Positions 1 through 8,590 of a stretch of DNA of 64,000 bases are shown here, piece after piece. A model generated the notes under the pieces. That model was not told the DNA's origin. It saw nothing but the letters and a program-made list of their open reading frames with translations, and did not search any database. The position numbers were made by a program, and so were the translations under genes. Numbering within the stretch: position 1 is the stretch's first letter; each line of letters begins with the position of its first letter. Source of the stretch: Thermophilibacter mediterraneus. GTDB taxonomy: Bacteria; Actinomycetota; Coriobacteriia; Coriobacteriales; Atopobiaceae. The stretch covers positions 705,405 to 769,404 of the forward strand of contig NZ_FPKO01000009.1 of NCBI RefSeq assembly GCF_900119385.1. The letters are read 5' to 3'.

Positions 1-737
1 AGAACCTCTCTGAGGACGCCCCGACCGCAGCGGTCTACGAGGCGTTTCGTCGCATGCGTGACGCGGGGCACCTCACCTTTGTGTGCACCGGCAGGCCGAC
101 GTCGCTCATCCCGGAGGCGATTCGCGCGCTCGAGCCCACGGGCCTCATCGCGGCGGCGGGCGCGTACGTCCGGGTGGGCGATGATGTCGTCCGCGACGAG
201 CGCATTCCCGCGGAGCTCGCCCTCGAGGTGGCTCGCCGCTGCGAGGAGGCGGGCGTCGACGTCAACCTCGAGAGCAACGAGCGCAGCGTCGAGCTCCTGC
301 CCTCCGGCAAGCCCGCGCACTTCCCGAGCTCGCTGCTGCTGCGCCGCGCCGACGAGCTCGCCGAGGTGCTGGGCGAGATGTCCTTCTCGAAGTTCTGCGT
401 GAACGGTTACGGGCTCGACGACCTCGCCCCGCTCCTTCCGTTCCTGCGCGAGCACTTCACGGTCGCTGACCTGCAGGGAGGGACCTTCGAGTTCTCCCTG
501 TGCGGCGTGGACAAGGGCACGGGGATCGAGGCGGCGCTCGCGCACCTCGGTCACGGCCGCGACCGCACGTTTGCCTTCGGCGACTCGGAGAACGACCTTC
601 CCATGCTCGACGCCGTCGAGACCTTCGTGGCAATGGGCAATGCGCTCCCGGCCGTCCTCGAGCGGGCCGACTACGTTACCCTCTCGGCGGAGGACGACGG
701 CGTGCCCGCGGCGCTCGAGCGCTTCGGGCTCATCTAG
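1..737 (+). CDS. HAD-superfamily (Cof-type) phosphatase, 5' end outside window
   Basis: The reading frame is open from the first bases, so the start codon and probably the N-terminal DxD nucleophile motif lie upstream of the window. The visible part has the HAD motif II region (FVCTGRP, where T follows the hydrophobic strand) and the C-terminal acid motif FGDSENDLPML, which binds Mg2+. Between them lies a C2-type cap, as in Cof/YbjI sugar-phosphate phosphatases. Substrate cannot be read from sequence. The convergent gene ends 10 bases beyond its stop. Confidence 0.85.
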   Translation, partial: NLSEDAPTAAVYEAFRRMRDAGHLTFVCTGRPTSLIPEAIRALEPTGLIAAAGAYVRVGDDVVRDERIPAELALEVARRCEEAGVDVNLESNERSVELLPSGKPAHFPSSLLLRRADELAEVLGEMSFSKFCVNGYGLDDLAPLLPFLREHFTVADLQGGTFEFSLCGVDKGTGIEAALAHLGHGRDRTFAFGDSENDLPMLDAVETFVAMGNALPAVLERADYVTLSAEDDGVPAALERFGLI

Positions 738-746
738 GCGCCGCCC

Positions 747-1607
747 TCAGTACTCAGGCGGCTCGGTCCAGCTGAAGCTCTCGCGCACGGCCGCCTGAAA
801 GGCGTCGGCACATGCCGCGCCGGGAGATCCCAGCAGCACGAGCAGGGTCCTTCTCGCCCGCGCATAGCCCCGGGCCACGGCCCGTCCGATCTCCGCGACG
901 TCGTCCACGACCTCGACGACGAAGTCTCCGAAGTCGCTCCGGGCCGCCTCGACGGCTCGTCGGCGGTCCGTGGCCTCGGCGCTCTCCTCAATGAGCGCGC
1001 AGACGTGGTGCTCGGGCGGGAAGAGCAGCTCGCCATGACCCGTGACCCCCGTGCGCAGGAGGCCGTCGCGCACCTCCTCCATGGGGGTGCCCAGGAGCTC
1101 GAGCGCCGCGATGGCGGCGAGCGCGGGCCCCACATTGAAGGCGCCCGGCAGGGGGAGGGCAACCGACTCGACCCACGTGGGCGTGTGGGCGACAAACTGC
1201 AGGTAGCCATACCCGGAAATCACGCGCGACGCCCCCACGTCGGCGAGGAAGCTCCTCGACGAGAAGCTGAGGCCGCGCTCGCCCGCGCGCACGGTGCCCG
1301 ACCCGCCCTCCCCGAGGACGCAGGTCAGCTGCGCGCCATCGGGCGCCGCCGCCCCGCTCGGGGGCTCGACGATGACATGGGAGAGCCCCGCGGACTCGGC
1401 CTGGGCGAGGTGCTCGCCCAGGCGCCCGAGCTCGGCCTCGGCGGAGGCGCCGCGCCGCCACTCGACCCCGTCGTAGAGCTCGCGCGCCCCGACGATGCCC
1501 ACGCGCTCGTAGGGCGCCCGTCCCTCGAGGGCGCAGCGCAGGGCGGTCGAGATGACCGCGCGGTCGTGGTCGCCCGCGAGGACGCAGATGACGGTGGGGG
1601 ACGCCAT
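747..1607 (-). CDS. MurE-like Mur ligase homologue without a P-loop (probable pseudoenzyme)
   Basis: This 286-residue protein looks like a shortened copy of its upstream neighbour MurE. It lacks the N-terminal UDP-binding domain and begins at the central domain. Where MurE has GTKGKTTT, this protein has GDHDRAVI, so the ATP-binding lysine and threonine are gone. The following segments still align with MurE: VGIVGARELYDG against CGMIGTVETYDG, and the domain hinge LPLPGAFNVGPALAA against LPFPGDFSVSNALAA. The C-terminal domain is short and lacks a DYAHxP-type motif. It starts one base after the murE stop codon and is surely co-transcribed. Catalysis by the Mur mechanism seems unlikely; a regulatory or binding role is inference. 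Confidence 0.6.
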   Translation of the reverse strand: MASPTVICVLAGDHDRAVISTALRCALEGRAPYERVGIVGARELYDGVEWRRGASAEAELGRLGEHLAQAESAGLSHVIVEPPSGAAAPDGAQLTCVLGEGGSGTVRAGERGLSFSSRSFLADVGASRVISGYGYLQFVAHTPTWVESVALPLPGAFNVGPALAAIAALELLGTPMEEVRDGLLRTGVTGHGELLFPPEHHVCALIEESAEATDRRRAVEAARSDFGDFVVEVVDDVAEIGRAVARGYARARRTLLVLLGSPGAACADAFQAAVRESFSWTEPPEY

Positions 1608-1608
1608 C

Positions 1609-3156
1609 TCAGGCCGTTGCGCCCGGTGTCCCCGTGACGGCAGCCGAACGTGCGTCGTGGGCCTCGACGCCGCGCCGGGCGAGCTCGCAGTCGGAGGCGC
1701 AGGGGACGAACCCCTCGCGGGTGTGCTGGTAGGTCTCGTGCCCCTTCGCGAGCAGCAGCACCACGCTGCGCCTGCCCTCGGCCAGCTCGAAGGCCCGTCG
1801 CGCGGCGGCCTCTCGGTCGATCACGACCTCGTGTGGGAAGCCCGCGGGCAGCGCGCGCTCCATCTCGCGGCAGATGTCGAGCGGGTCCTCGGTCCACGGG
1901 TCGTCGGAGGTGAGGACGACGTAGTCGGAGAAGCGCGCCGCGATCTCGGGGAGGTCCCGGCGTCGCTCGGGGGCCTTGCCCCCCACGGCCCCGAAGACCG
2001 AGATCACCTGTGCGCCGGAGAAGGCACCCGAGACGGCGGAGAGCAGCGACTCGAAGGCGAGGCGGTTGTGCGCGTAGTCAACGATGGCGGTGAGCTGCCG
2101 GTCGCGCGAGCGGTAGAACTCCATGCGGCCCGGGACGCGCGCGGCGGCGAGGCCGGCGACGATGTCGTCGGGCCCGATGCCGAGCAGGTGGGCGGCGAGC
2201 GCTGCGGCGAGCGCGTTGGAGACGCTGAAGTCTCCCGGGAAGGGGAGGGAGACGGCGCGCTCCCAGCCGTCGAGGTGCAGCGTGAAGGAGACGCCCTCCT
2301 CGGACGCCGCGAGGCCGTCGGCCCAGGCATCCGCCTCGGGGCGGCCTATGCCGAAGGTGAGCGCGCGTCGCGCGCGGGACGCCTCAGCGAGGACGCGGTC
2401 GACGTGGTCGGAGTCCAGGTTCACCACTGCCGTCTCGCACTGCGAGAAGATCTTGAGCTTGGAGGCAAAGTAGTCCTCGAAGTCCGCGTGCTCGACGGGT
2501 GAGATGTGGTCGAGCCCGATGTTGAGGAAGCAGGCGACGTCGAGCCCGACCCCGTAGGTGCGGTCGTACTTGAGCGCCTGGCTCGAGACCTCCATGACCA
2601 GGGCGGAGAGGCGCGAGTCGCGGGCGCTCGCGAGGTGTCGCCACAGGTCGGGCGCCTCGGGCGTGGTGTTTCTCGACGGCTCGTCCGCCGTGCCGTCGTA
2701 GGTCTCCACCGTTCCGATCATGCCGCAGGAGCGCTCCCCGCGCGCCGCGTCAACGATGGCGCGCAGCATGTAGGCGGTGGTCGTCTTGCCCTTGGTGCCG
2801 GTGATGCCGACGATGGGCAGGTCCCGGTCGGGGTGGCCGAAGGCCTCCGCCGACACGAGCGCCATGGCCCGCCTGAGCTCGGTGGTCGCGAGGGCGGGCA
2901 CGCCCGGGGCGGCCTGTGCGAGCTCGTCCGAGCGCGCCGCGTCGCAGAGGTAGGCTGACGCCCCGGACGCGACGGCACCGGCGAGGAACTCCGGGCGGAA
3001 GGCGGCCCCCTTGCAGACGAAGAGGTCCCCGGGCCGGACGGAGCGCGAGTCGCAGGAGGCCCCCGAGACGGCGACGTCGGCGCCCGGGGTGACGGATGCG
3101 AGGATGCCCGCGTCGTCGAGGGTGCGCGCGAGCGCTGTGAGCGTAGTCGTTTCCAT
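1609..3156 (-). CDS. murE: UDP-N-acetylmuramyl-peptide ligase, MurE family
   Basis: The enzyme adds the third amino acid to UDP-MurNAc-dipeptide during cytoplasmic peptidoglycan precursor synthesis. Of about 515 residues, the N-terminal Mur domain carries SCDSRSVRPGDLF, the central ATPase domain carries GITGTKGKTTTAYML, and the C-terminal domain carries VDYAHN and DDPWTEDP. The usual meso-diaminopimelate signature DNPR is replaced by DDPW, so a diamino acid other than m-DAP (lysine or ornithine) is likely. I chose the ATG at 3156 because a GGGGG ribosome binding site sits just before it; a longer frame starts 57 bases upstream and overlaps nothing convincing. The paralogue follows one base after its stop. 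Confidence 0.9.
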   Translation of the reverse strand: METTTLTALARTLDDAGILASVTPGADVAVSGASCDSRSVRPGDLFVCKGAAFRPEFLAGAVASGASAYLCDAARSDELAQAAPGVPALATTELRRAMALVSAEAFGHPDRDLPIVGITGTKGKTTTAYMLRAIVDAARGERSCGMIGTVETYDGTADEPSRNTTPEAPDLWRHLASARDSRLSALVMEVSSQALKYDRTYGVGLDVACFLNIGLDHISPVEHADFEDYFASKLKIFSQCETAVVNLDSDHVDRVLAEASRARRALTFGIGRPEADAWADGLAASEEGVSFTLHLDGWERAVSLPFPGDFSVSNALAAALAAHLLGIGPDDIVAGLAAARVPGRMEFYRSRDRQLTAIVDYAHNRLAFESLLSAVSGAFSGAQVISVFGAVGGKAPERRRDLPEIAARFSDYVVLTSDDPWTEDPLDICREMERALPAGFPHEVVIDREAAARRAFELAEGRRSVVLLLAKGHETYQHTREGFVPCASDCELARRGVEAHDARSAAVTGTPGATA

Positions 3157-3219
3157 GCCCCCAGTATAGGCCGCGCGGGAGCGGTCCGTCGCGGGCCGTA
3201 TGGTAAACTTCATGCGTCC

Positions 3220-3295
3220 GGGCGATTGGCGCAGCGGCTAGCGCAGGTGCCTTACACGCACAAGGTCGGCGGTTCGAACCCGTCATCGCCCACCA
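3220..3295 (+). tRNA. tRNA-Val (anticodon TAC)
   Basis: A full cloverleaf can be drawn: acceptor arms GGGCGAT (3220-3226) and ATCGCCC (3285-3291), anticodon TAC at 3253-3255, TPsiC loop GGTTCGAACC, and an encoded CCA end. A TAAACT hexamer at 3204-3209 sits at the right distance to be its -10 box. The gene lies divergently from murE and ahead of rph. Confidence 0.95.
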
Positions 3296-3350
3296 GCCCA
3301 CACCTGGCCCCCGCACGCACGTGGCGGGGGCCTCTTTGCAGGGAGGTCCC

Positions 3351-4085
3351 ATGGCAGACGCCGCCCTCGTGCGCTCGCTCGGCCGCGCGGCCGGCGAGAT
3401 GCGACCCGTCACGCTCACCCCCGGGGTGATGAAGAACGCCGACGGCTCGTGCCTCGCCGAGTTCGGCGACACGCGCGTGCTCTGCTCCGCCACGATCGAG
3501 CAGGGGGTTCCCGCCTGGCGCAAGGGGACGCACGCGGGATGGGTGACGGCGGAGTACGCCATGCTGCCCGCGGCGACCTCGCGCCGCACCCCGCGGGAGT
3601 ACCGCGGCCGCAAGGGGCGCTCCATGGAGATCGAGCGCCTCATAGGGCGCAGCCTGCGTGCCGTCACGCGCCTCGATCGCCTGGGGGAGGTCACGATTAC
3701 CCTCGACTGCGACGTGATCCAGGCCGACGGCGGCACGCGGACCGCGTCGGTGACGGGGGCCTGGGTGGCGCTCCACGGCGCGCTCTGGACGCTCGTCGAG
3801 CGCGGCCAGCTGCCGCGCCTGCCGCTCACGGGCCAGGTGGCGGCGGTGTCGGCGGGCTTTGTGGACGGACGGGCCCTGCTCGACCTCGACTACCCCGAGG
3901 ACAGCCGGGCCGAGGTCGACCTCAACCTCGTGTGCACGGGCGACGGCCGCATCGTCGAGGTCCAGGGGACCGGCGAGCGCTCCACGCTCGATCGCTCCCA
4001 GCTCGACGAGCTTCTCGACCTGGGTCAGGCGGGCATCGCCCATCTGGTCGAGCTGCAGTCCGCCGCGACCGGGTACCGGCGGTAG
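3351..4085 (+). CDS. rph: Ribonuclease PH
   Basis: RNase PH is a phosphate-dependent 3'-5' exoribonuclease that trims tRNA 3' ends. The 244-residue product carries the family blocks LAEFGDTRVLCSATIE, EYAMLPAATSRRTPRE and GRSMEIERLIGRSLRA, plus QADGGTRTASVTGAW, in the usual order and spacing for the full length. The ATG at 3351 follows a GGAGG box at 3342-3346; an upstream ATG at 3321 has no such site. It directly precedes rdgB, a pairing common in other bacteria. Confidence 0.96.
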   Translation: MADAALVRSLGRAAGEMRPVTLTPGVMKNADGSCLAEFGDTRVLCSATIEQGVPAWRKGTHAGWVTAEYAMLPAATSRRTPREYRGRKGRSMEIERLIGRSLRAVTRLDRLGEVTITLDCDVIQADGGTRTASVTGAWVALHGALWTLVERGQLPRLPLTGQVAAVSAGFVDGRALLDLDYPEDSRAEVDLNLVCTGDGRIVEVQGTGERSTLDRSQLDELLDLGQAGIAHLVELQSAATGYRR

Positions 4086-4236
4086 GATTCCGATCCCGCC
4101 ACGGAGCGTCCCGGCGCGCGGCCGCAGGTGGCGCGCGCGGCCGTTTTGGGTGAAAATTGCCACGCACGAAGGCGAGCTTTGCGTCGCGGGGCCTGGTGCC
4201 ACGGGCCCCTTTGCGCGCGGACGGGAGGGTCGGCAC

Positions 4237-4860
4237 ATGGCCAAGATCAACATCAGCGAGCTCGATCCAAAGAGGACCGTGGTCGTGGCGACGGGCAACG
4301 CGCACAAGGTCGTGGAGATCGAGGCGATTCTTTCCCCCGCCATGCCGGGGGTGCGCTTTGTCGCCCTCGGAGAGCTCGGCGACTATCCCGACCCCGTCGA
4401 GGACGGGAGCACCTTCGCTGACAACGCCCTGATCAAGGCTCGTGCCGCACAGGCCGAGACGGGCCTCTCCATGGCGGTCGCCGACGACTCGGGGCTCGTC
4501 GTGGACGCGCTCGACGGCGCGCCCGGGATCTTCTCGGCCCGCTGGGCGGGGGAGCACGGCAACGACGCCGCCAACAACGAGAAGCTCATGCGCGAGATGG
4601 CGGAGGTCCCCGGCGACCGGCGCACGGCGCGCTTCCACTCGTCGGTGGTACTCGTGCGCGGCGACGAGGTCCTGTGCGGCGACGGTGACTGCGAGGGGAC
4701 GGTGGGACGCGAGCCGCGCGGTGAGCACGGCTTCGGCTACGATCCGCTGTTCCTCCCGAGCGAGACCCCGGGCAGGACCATGGCCGAGCTCACGCTGGAC
4801 GAGAAGAACCAGATCTCGCACCGCTTCCACGCCCTGGAGGACCTCGCGCGCAAGCTGTAG
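4237..4860 (+). CDS. rdgB: Non-canonical purine NTP pyrophosphatase (RdgB/HAM1)
   Basis: The enzyme hydrolyses dITP, XTP and ITP to monophosphates and keeps deaminated purines out of DNA. The 207-residue protein has the nucleotide-binding start VVVATGNAHKVVEI, the catalytic DDSGLVVDALDGAPGIFSAR, and the C-terminal GFGYDPLF and SHRFHAL blocks. The start at 4237 follows GGGAGG at 4223-4228. The frame extends upstream through the 3' part of rph without another good start. Confidence 0.95.
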   Translation: MAKINISELDPKRTVVVATGNAHKVVEIEAILSPAMPGVRFVALGELGDYPDPVEDGSTFADNALIKARAAQAETGLSMAVADDSGLVVDALDGAPGIFSARWAGEHGNDAANNEKLMREMAEVPGDRRTARFHSSVVLVRGDEVLCGDGDCEGTVGREPRGEHGFGYDPLFLPSETPGRTMAELTLDEKNQISHRFHALEDLARKL

Positions 4861-5128
4861 CCGCCCCTGGCCGCGGAGCATGCCCGTCCCGCGCCGTTTT
4901 TCTGCCGCTCGCCCGAAATCGTTGCGTTACACGTTGGAAATGGTGCAAGATTGGGAGCTGTCCGGGACGGCGTGCCCCGGGTCGCCGTGGACGGGCAGGG
5001 GCCTCGACGCGGCGAGTCCTTCTCATAGGTTTTGGCGGCCTCGCCCTGGTGGTCGCAGTCACATTGGCCGCGGCCGATGGGGCCGCACGACGGGCGCAGG
5101 TCCCGTCGGTCTATGGAAAGGATGCATC

Positions 5129-5854
5129 ATGAGGATCGTTCGCGCCAAGGACTACGAGGACATGAGCCGCAAGGCCGGCGACATCATCGCCGCCCAGGTC
5201 ATCACCAAGCCCGACTGCGTGCTCGGACTCGCCACCGGCTCCACGCCCATCGGCGCCTACAAGCGCCTCGTTGAGGGCTACGAGGCCGGGGACCTCGACT
5301 TCTCCCAGGTCAAGACCTACAACCTCGACGAGTATCGCGGCCTGCCCGGCGATCACGACCAGAGCTACCGCTACTTCATGAACACGAACCTCTTCGACCA
5401 CGTGAACATCGACAAGGCCAACACGCACGTGCCTGACGGCCTGGCCGAGGACTACGAGGCCGCCTGCGCCGCCTACGACGAGGCCGTCGCCGCCGCCGGC
5501 AACCAGGACCTGCAGCTCCTGGGCATCGGCAACAACGGTCACATCGGCTTCAACGAGCCGGGCGACGCCTTCGTCAGGGGCACCCACTGCGTCGACCTGA
5601 CCGAGTCGACCATCCAGGCGAACAGCCGCCTGTTCGACAGCATCGACGACGTCCCGCGTCAGGCCTTCACCATGGGCATCGGCACGATCATGGCCGCCAG
5701 GACGATCCTCGTGATGGCAAACGGCGAGGTCAAGGCCCAGGCCGTCCACGACATGATCTACGGCCCGATCACCCCCGCCTGCCAGGCGTCCATCCTGCAG
5801 CTGCACCCCAACGTCGTGCTCGTGGCCGACGAGGCGGCGCTCTCCCTCTGCTAG
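5129..5854 (+). CDS. nagB: Glucosamine-6-phosphate deaminase
   Basis: NagB converts glucosamine-6-phosphate to fructose-6-phosphate and ammonia in amino-sugar catabolism. The 241-residue product shows the phosphate-binding LGLATGSTPIGAY, the YNLDEYRGL block with the active-site aspartate, GIGNNGHIGFNEPG with the catalytic histidine, and a late MANGEVKAQAV block. A GGAAAGG site lies 8-15 bases before the ATG. The 268-base upstream gap holds a small GACGGG/CCCGTC hairpin just before the ribosome binding site and no clear promoter. No nagA or transporter gene is adjacent. Confidence 0.95.
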   Translation: MRIVRAKDYEDMSRKAGDIIAAQVITKPDCVLGLATGSTPIGAYKRLVEGYEAGDLDFSQVKTYNLDEYRGLPGDHDQSYRYFMNTNLFDHVNIDKANTHVPDGLAEDYEAACAAYDEAVAAAGNQDLQLLGIGNNGHIGFNEPGDAFVRGTHCVDLTESTIQANSRLFDSIDDVPRQAFTMGIGTIMAARTILVMANGEVKAQAVHDMIYGPITPACQASILQLHPNVVLVADEAALSLC

Positions 5855-5883
5855 CAGGGGTCGCGGCGCTGCCGCAATGATGT

Positions 5884-5925
5884 GACAGGGGGACGGAGGG
5901 GTGACAAACCCCCCGTCCCCCTGTC
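5884..5925. terminator. Strong hairpin between convergent nagB and M24 peptidase genes
   Basis: The arms GACAGGGGGACGG (plus GGGG) and CCCCCCGTCCCCCTGTC pair over about 17 bases with one bulged A and a TGACAAA loop. It lies between the 3' ends of two convergent genes, so it can act as a bidirectional terminator. There is no T-run on either side, so it is not a textbook intrinsic terminator. Confidence 0.6.
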
Positions 5926-5929
5926 GCGT

Positions 5930-7003
5930 CTAGAGGACCGTGATCCCCTTGGGGTAGCTGTTGAGGACCTCGCAGCCGTCGTCGGTGACGATGACCAGGT
6001 CCTCGATGCGCACCCCCATGTCCCCGGGCAGGTAGATGCCCGGCTCGATCGAGAAGCACTGCCCCGGCCGGACCGGCTCGTCATGGGTTGCGCTCACGTC
6101 GCCGGGCTCGTGGTCGACGAGGCCGATCTGATGGCCCAGGCGGTGCGTGAAGGCGGCGCCCCATCCGGCGTCCTCGATGACGCGCCGCGCGGCGAGGTCG
6201 ATCTGGGCAAACGTCACACCCGGCCTCACGAGCTCCTCTGCCGCCTCGTTGGCCCTGCGCACGGCGTCGTAGACGGCGCGCTGGTGCTCGGTGGGCTGGG
6301 CGGTGAAGAAGGTGCGCGTCATGTCCGAGCAGTACCAGTCCCGTCGGCACCCCACGTCGAACAGGACCATGTCCCCCCGTGCGAGCGGAGTGTCGTCCGG
6401 CTCGTGGTGCGGGTCCGCGGCGTGGTCGCCGAAGCTCACGATGGGGGTGAAGGAGTGCCCCTCCGCGCCGAGCCGACGATACTCACCGAGCAGCCCGTCG
6501 GCGATCTGCCGCTCGGTCACGCCCTCGCGCACCTGGTCGACGAGCCACGCCATGGCCAGGTCGTTCGTGGCGGACGCGGCGCGCATGAGCTCGCGCTCGC
6601 GGGCGTCCTTGATCGAGCGGGCGTCGTCCACGGCACCGGACGCCAGGACGAACGAGCTCGCCGCCCCGGCCTCCATGAGCGGGACGAGCCAGCGGGCGGG
6701 GAGCTCCTTGTCGACGCCGAGCGGCAGCGATCGGTCCGTGCGCTCGGCGACGAGCTCGACGGGGTCGTCCGTGTCCGAGAAGCTCACGACGTGCGCCCCG
6801 CAGGAGCCGGGGTCGGGGAAGAGCTGGTTTGCGAAGAGGGTGGGCTCGCCCTCGACGCCCACGAGCAGCCCGAGGAAGCGCTCGTAGGGCTCGGTGTGGT
6901 AGCCGCAGAGCCACCAGATGGAGAGCGGGTCGACGATCAGGGCCTGCCTGATGCCCCTGCTCGCAAGGTTCGTCCTGACTCGTGCAAGGCGCTGCTCGTC
7001 CAT
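5930..7003 (-). CDS. M24-family Xaa-Pro aminopeptidase/dipeptidase
   Basis: A 357-residue metallopeptidase of the pita-bread fold that probably removes residues N-terminal to proline. An N-terminal creatinase-like domain (about residues 1-125) precedes the catalytic domain. Metal ligands are visible as VLFDVGCRRDWYCSDMTR (two Asp), LGHQIGLVDHEPGD (His), SIEPGIYL (Glu) and RIEDLVIV (Glu). Start at 7003 is set by an AGGAGG box six bases upstream; the frame is open 52 codons further but lacks a site. It is divergent from veg. Confidence 0.9.
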   Translation of the reverse strand: MDEQRLARVRTNLASRGIRQALIVDPLSIWWLCGYHTEPYERFLGLLVGVEGEPTLFANQLFPDPGSCGAHVVSFSDTDDPVELVAERTDRSLPLGVDKELPARWLVPLMEAGAASSFVLASGAVDDARSIKDARERELMRAASATNDLAMAWLVDQVREGVTERQIADGLLGEYRRLGAEGHSFTPIVSFGDHAADPHHEPDDTPLARGDMVLFDVGCRRDWYCSDMTRTFFTAQPTEHQRAVYDAVRRANEAAEELVRPGVTFAQIDLAARRVIEDAGWGAAFTHRLGHQIGLVDHEPGDVSATHDEPVRPGQCFSIEPGIYLPGDMGVRIEDLVIVTDDGCEVLNSYPKGITVL

Positions 7004-7130
7004 GTGGCCTCCTGGGGGTCGGTTTCGCATGCTGCGGGCAGTGTAGCACCGCGTGCCGCGCGCCTTGCGGGGCCCGCGTGGTCTTATCATGACCGCAATC
7101 ATTTTCTGGTGCGTTTGCGTGGTCGAGCAA

Positions 7131-7136
7131 TATAAT
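7131..7136 (+). promoter_or_regulatory. Probable -10 box for veg-ispE
   Basis: A perfect TATAAT hexamer stands 52 bases before the veg start codon in the divergent gap. No good TTGACA-like -35 lies 16-18 bases upstream, so the promoter may be weak or activator-dependent. Confidence 0.5.
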
Positions 7137-7188
7137 GGAGTTTCCCGCTTTCTGGACATTCTCGCCCATGCGGCGTGTGGAGGTTCAT

Positions 7189-7485
7189 ATGGAGAACGAC
7201 ATTCCTCCCGTCAACCGGGTCGATGAGATTCGCGAGGTGCTTCGAGGCCTTGAGGGCAAGCGTCTCAAGGTGAGGGCCAACATGGGTCGCTCGAGGATCG
7301 TCGAGCGCAGCGGCACCCTTGTGCACGCGCATCCCTCCCTGTTCATCGTCGAGGTCGAGGAGCGTCGCGGGCGCACGGCGCGCCAGTCCTACCAGTACGT
7401 CGACGTGCTTACCGGTACGGTCGAGCTCTTTGACATCGAGACCGGCGAGCGCCTCTTCGACTTCGTCGAGGCTCCCGCGGAGTAG
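7189..7485 (+). CDS. veg: Veg family protein (DUF1021)
   Basis: A 98-residue small protein of the Veg family, known in Bacillus subtilis as a highly expressed protein linked to biofilm matrix gene expression; the biochemical role is not settled. Recognisable family features are VRANMGRSRIVERSGTLV and SYQYVDVLTGTVELFD. The ATG at 7189 follows GTGGAGG; an in-frame ATG at 7135 overlaps the -10 box and is rejected. ispE begins 8 bases after its stop, matching the veg-ispE neighbourhood in Bacillus. Confidence 0.88.
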   Translation: MENDIPPVNRVDEIREVLRGLEGKRLKVRANMGRSRIVERSGTLVHAHPSLFIVEVEERRGRTARQSYQYVDVLTGTVELFDIETGERLFDFVEAPAE

Positions 7486-7492
7486 CCGGCGC

Positions 7493-8365
7493 ATGGAGAC
7501 GGTCGTCTCGACCCCCTGCAAGGTCAACGTCCACCTCGGCGTCCACGCGCAGCGCGACGAGCGCGGGTATCACCGCGTCGACTCGGCGATGCTGCCCGTG
7601 GCCCTATGCGACGTCGTGCGCGTGGAGGATGCCGACGAGCTCTCCGTGTCCTTCTCGCCCTCCCTGGGGGTTCCCGTTGATCGGACCGGCGTCTGGCGCG
7701 CCGCGACGCTTTTTGCCGACGCTCTCGGCCGCGCGCCGCGCGTGAGGGTCTCCGTCGAGGCACGCATTCCCGAGAGCGCGGGGCTCGGCGGATCCTCCGC
7801 CGACGCCGGGGCGACGCTTCGGGCGCTCGCGCTCCGCTGGGGCGTGAGTCCGCTCGACCCGCGCGTCCTCGCCGTCGCGCGTCGCGTGGGGGCCGACGTC
7901 GCCTTCTTCTTGGACCCGCGGCCCTCGCTCTTTGCCGGAGCGGGGGACGTTCGCGTGCGCTCCTTCCCTGACCTCGAGCTTCCGCTCGCCCTCGTCATGC
8001 CCCGCGCCGAGGGGGGCTCGACCGTCGAGGCCTACGCCGAGTTCGACCGCTCCGGGACGCCCCCGGTCGACGCGGGCCCGATCTGCGACGCGCTGGCCTC
8101 GCACGACGCGGCGGAGATCGCGGCGCGGCTCCACAACAACCTTGCCCCCGCGGCCCGCGCGCTCTGCCCGGAGGCCGGCGTCGTCGAGAGGTGGCTGCGC
8201 GATCTGCCCGGGGTGCTCGGGGCGCAGATCACGGGGTCGGGGACCTGCTCGTTCGCCATCTGCGAGAGCCAGGGGGCCGCCGACGACGTGGCGAGGCGGG
8301 CGGCCGAGTTCGGCTGGCGCGCGTGGTCGACAAAAACTGTTGGACTTGCCGGGGAAGTCTGCTAA
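7493..8365 (+). CDS. ispE: 4-diphosphocytidyl-2-C-methyl-D-erythritol kinase
   Basis: IspE phosphorylates CDP-methylerythritol in the MEP isoprenoid pathway; ispD and ispF lie further on in this window (21.4-22.8 kb). The 290-residue GHMP kinase has the N-terminal TPCKVNVHLGV, the ATP loop IPESAGLGGSSADAG (about residues 93-107), and the C-terminal GAQITGSGTCSFAI block. The typical TAPAKINL start is TPCKVNVHL here, keeping the substrate-contacting lysine and asparagine. Its 3' end contains the promoter of the following tRNA-Pro. Confidence 0.93.
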   Translation: METVVSTPCKVNVHLGVHAQRDERGYHRVDSAMLPVALCDVVRVEDADELSVSFSPSLGVPVDRTGVWRAATLFADALGRAPRVRVSVEARIPESAGLGGSSADAGATLRALALRWGVSPLDPRVLAVARRVGADVAFFLDPRPSLFAGAGDVRVRSFPDLELPLALVMPRAEGGSTVEAYAEFDRSGTPPVDAGPICDALASHDAAEIAARLHNNLAPAARALCPEAGVVERWLRDLPGVLGAQITGSGTCSFAICESQGAADDVARRAAEFGWRAWSTKTVGLAGEVC

Positions 8366-8368
8366 AAT
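8340..8368 (+). promoter_or_regulatory. Promoter of tRNA-Pro
   Basis: TTGGAC (8340-8345) and TAAAAT (8363-8368) are separated by exactly 17 bases. The -10 box is 12 bases before the tRNA 5' end. The -35 box and spacer lie within the last codons of ispE, and the -10 box runs past its stop. Confidence 0.75.
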
Positions 8369-8380
8369 ACTCCCTCGCTA

Positions 8381-8457
<77 letters not shown>

Positions 8458-8590
8458 TGATCGCACGGGGTCGAGGGCAGGCGCTCTCGGCCCCTTTTCA
8501 TATGAGCTGAACATTGCCAAGAGAGAGGCGAAGCCGGCCCGCCCCCTCCGGAGCTGACGAGGGCGGTGGGCCCACCTGTCTTCGCCCGCG

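Noticed and set aside
4861-5128. A small gene or regulatory RNA between rdgB and nagB
   Set aside because: No open frame with a ribosome binding site and no recognisable RNA family; only a short GACGGG/CCCGTC stem before nagB.
5884-5925. A fifth member of the GTGCAAA inverted-repeat family
   Set aside because: It shares only GACAGGGG-type letters. Its arms, loop and single-hairpin form differ, so I treat it as a terminator-like hairpin.
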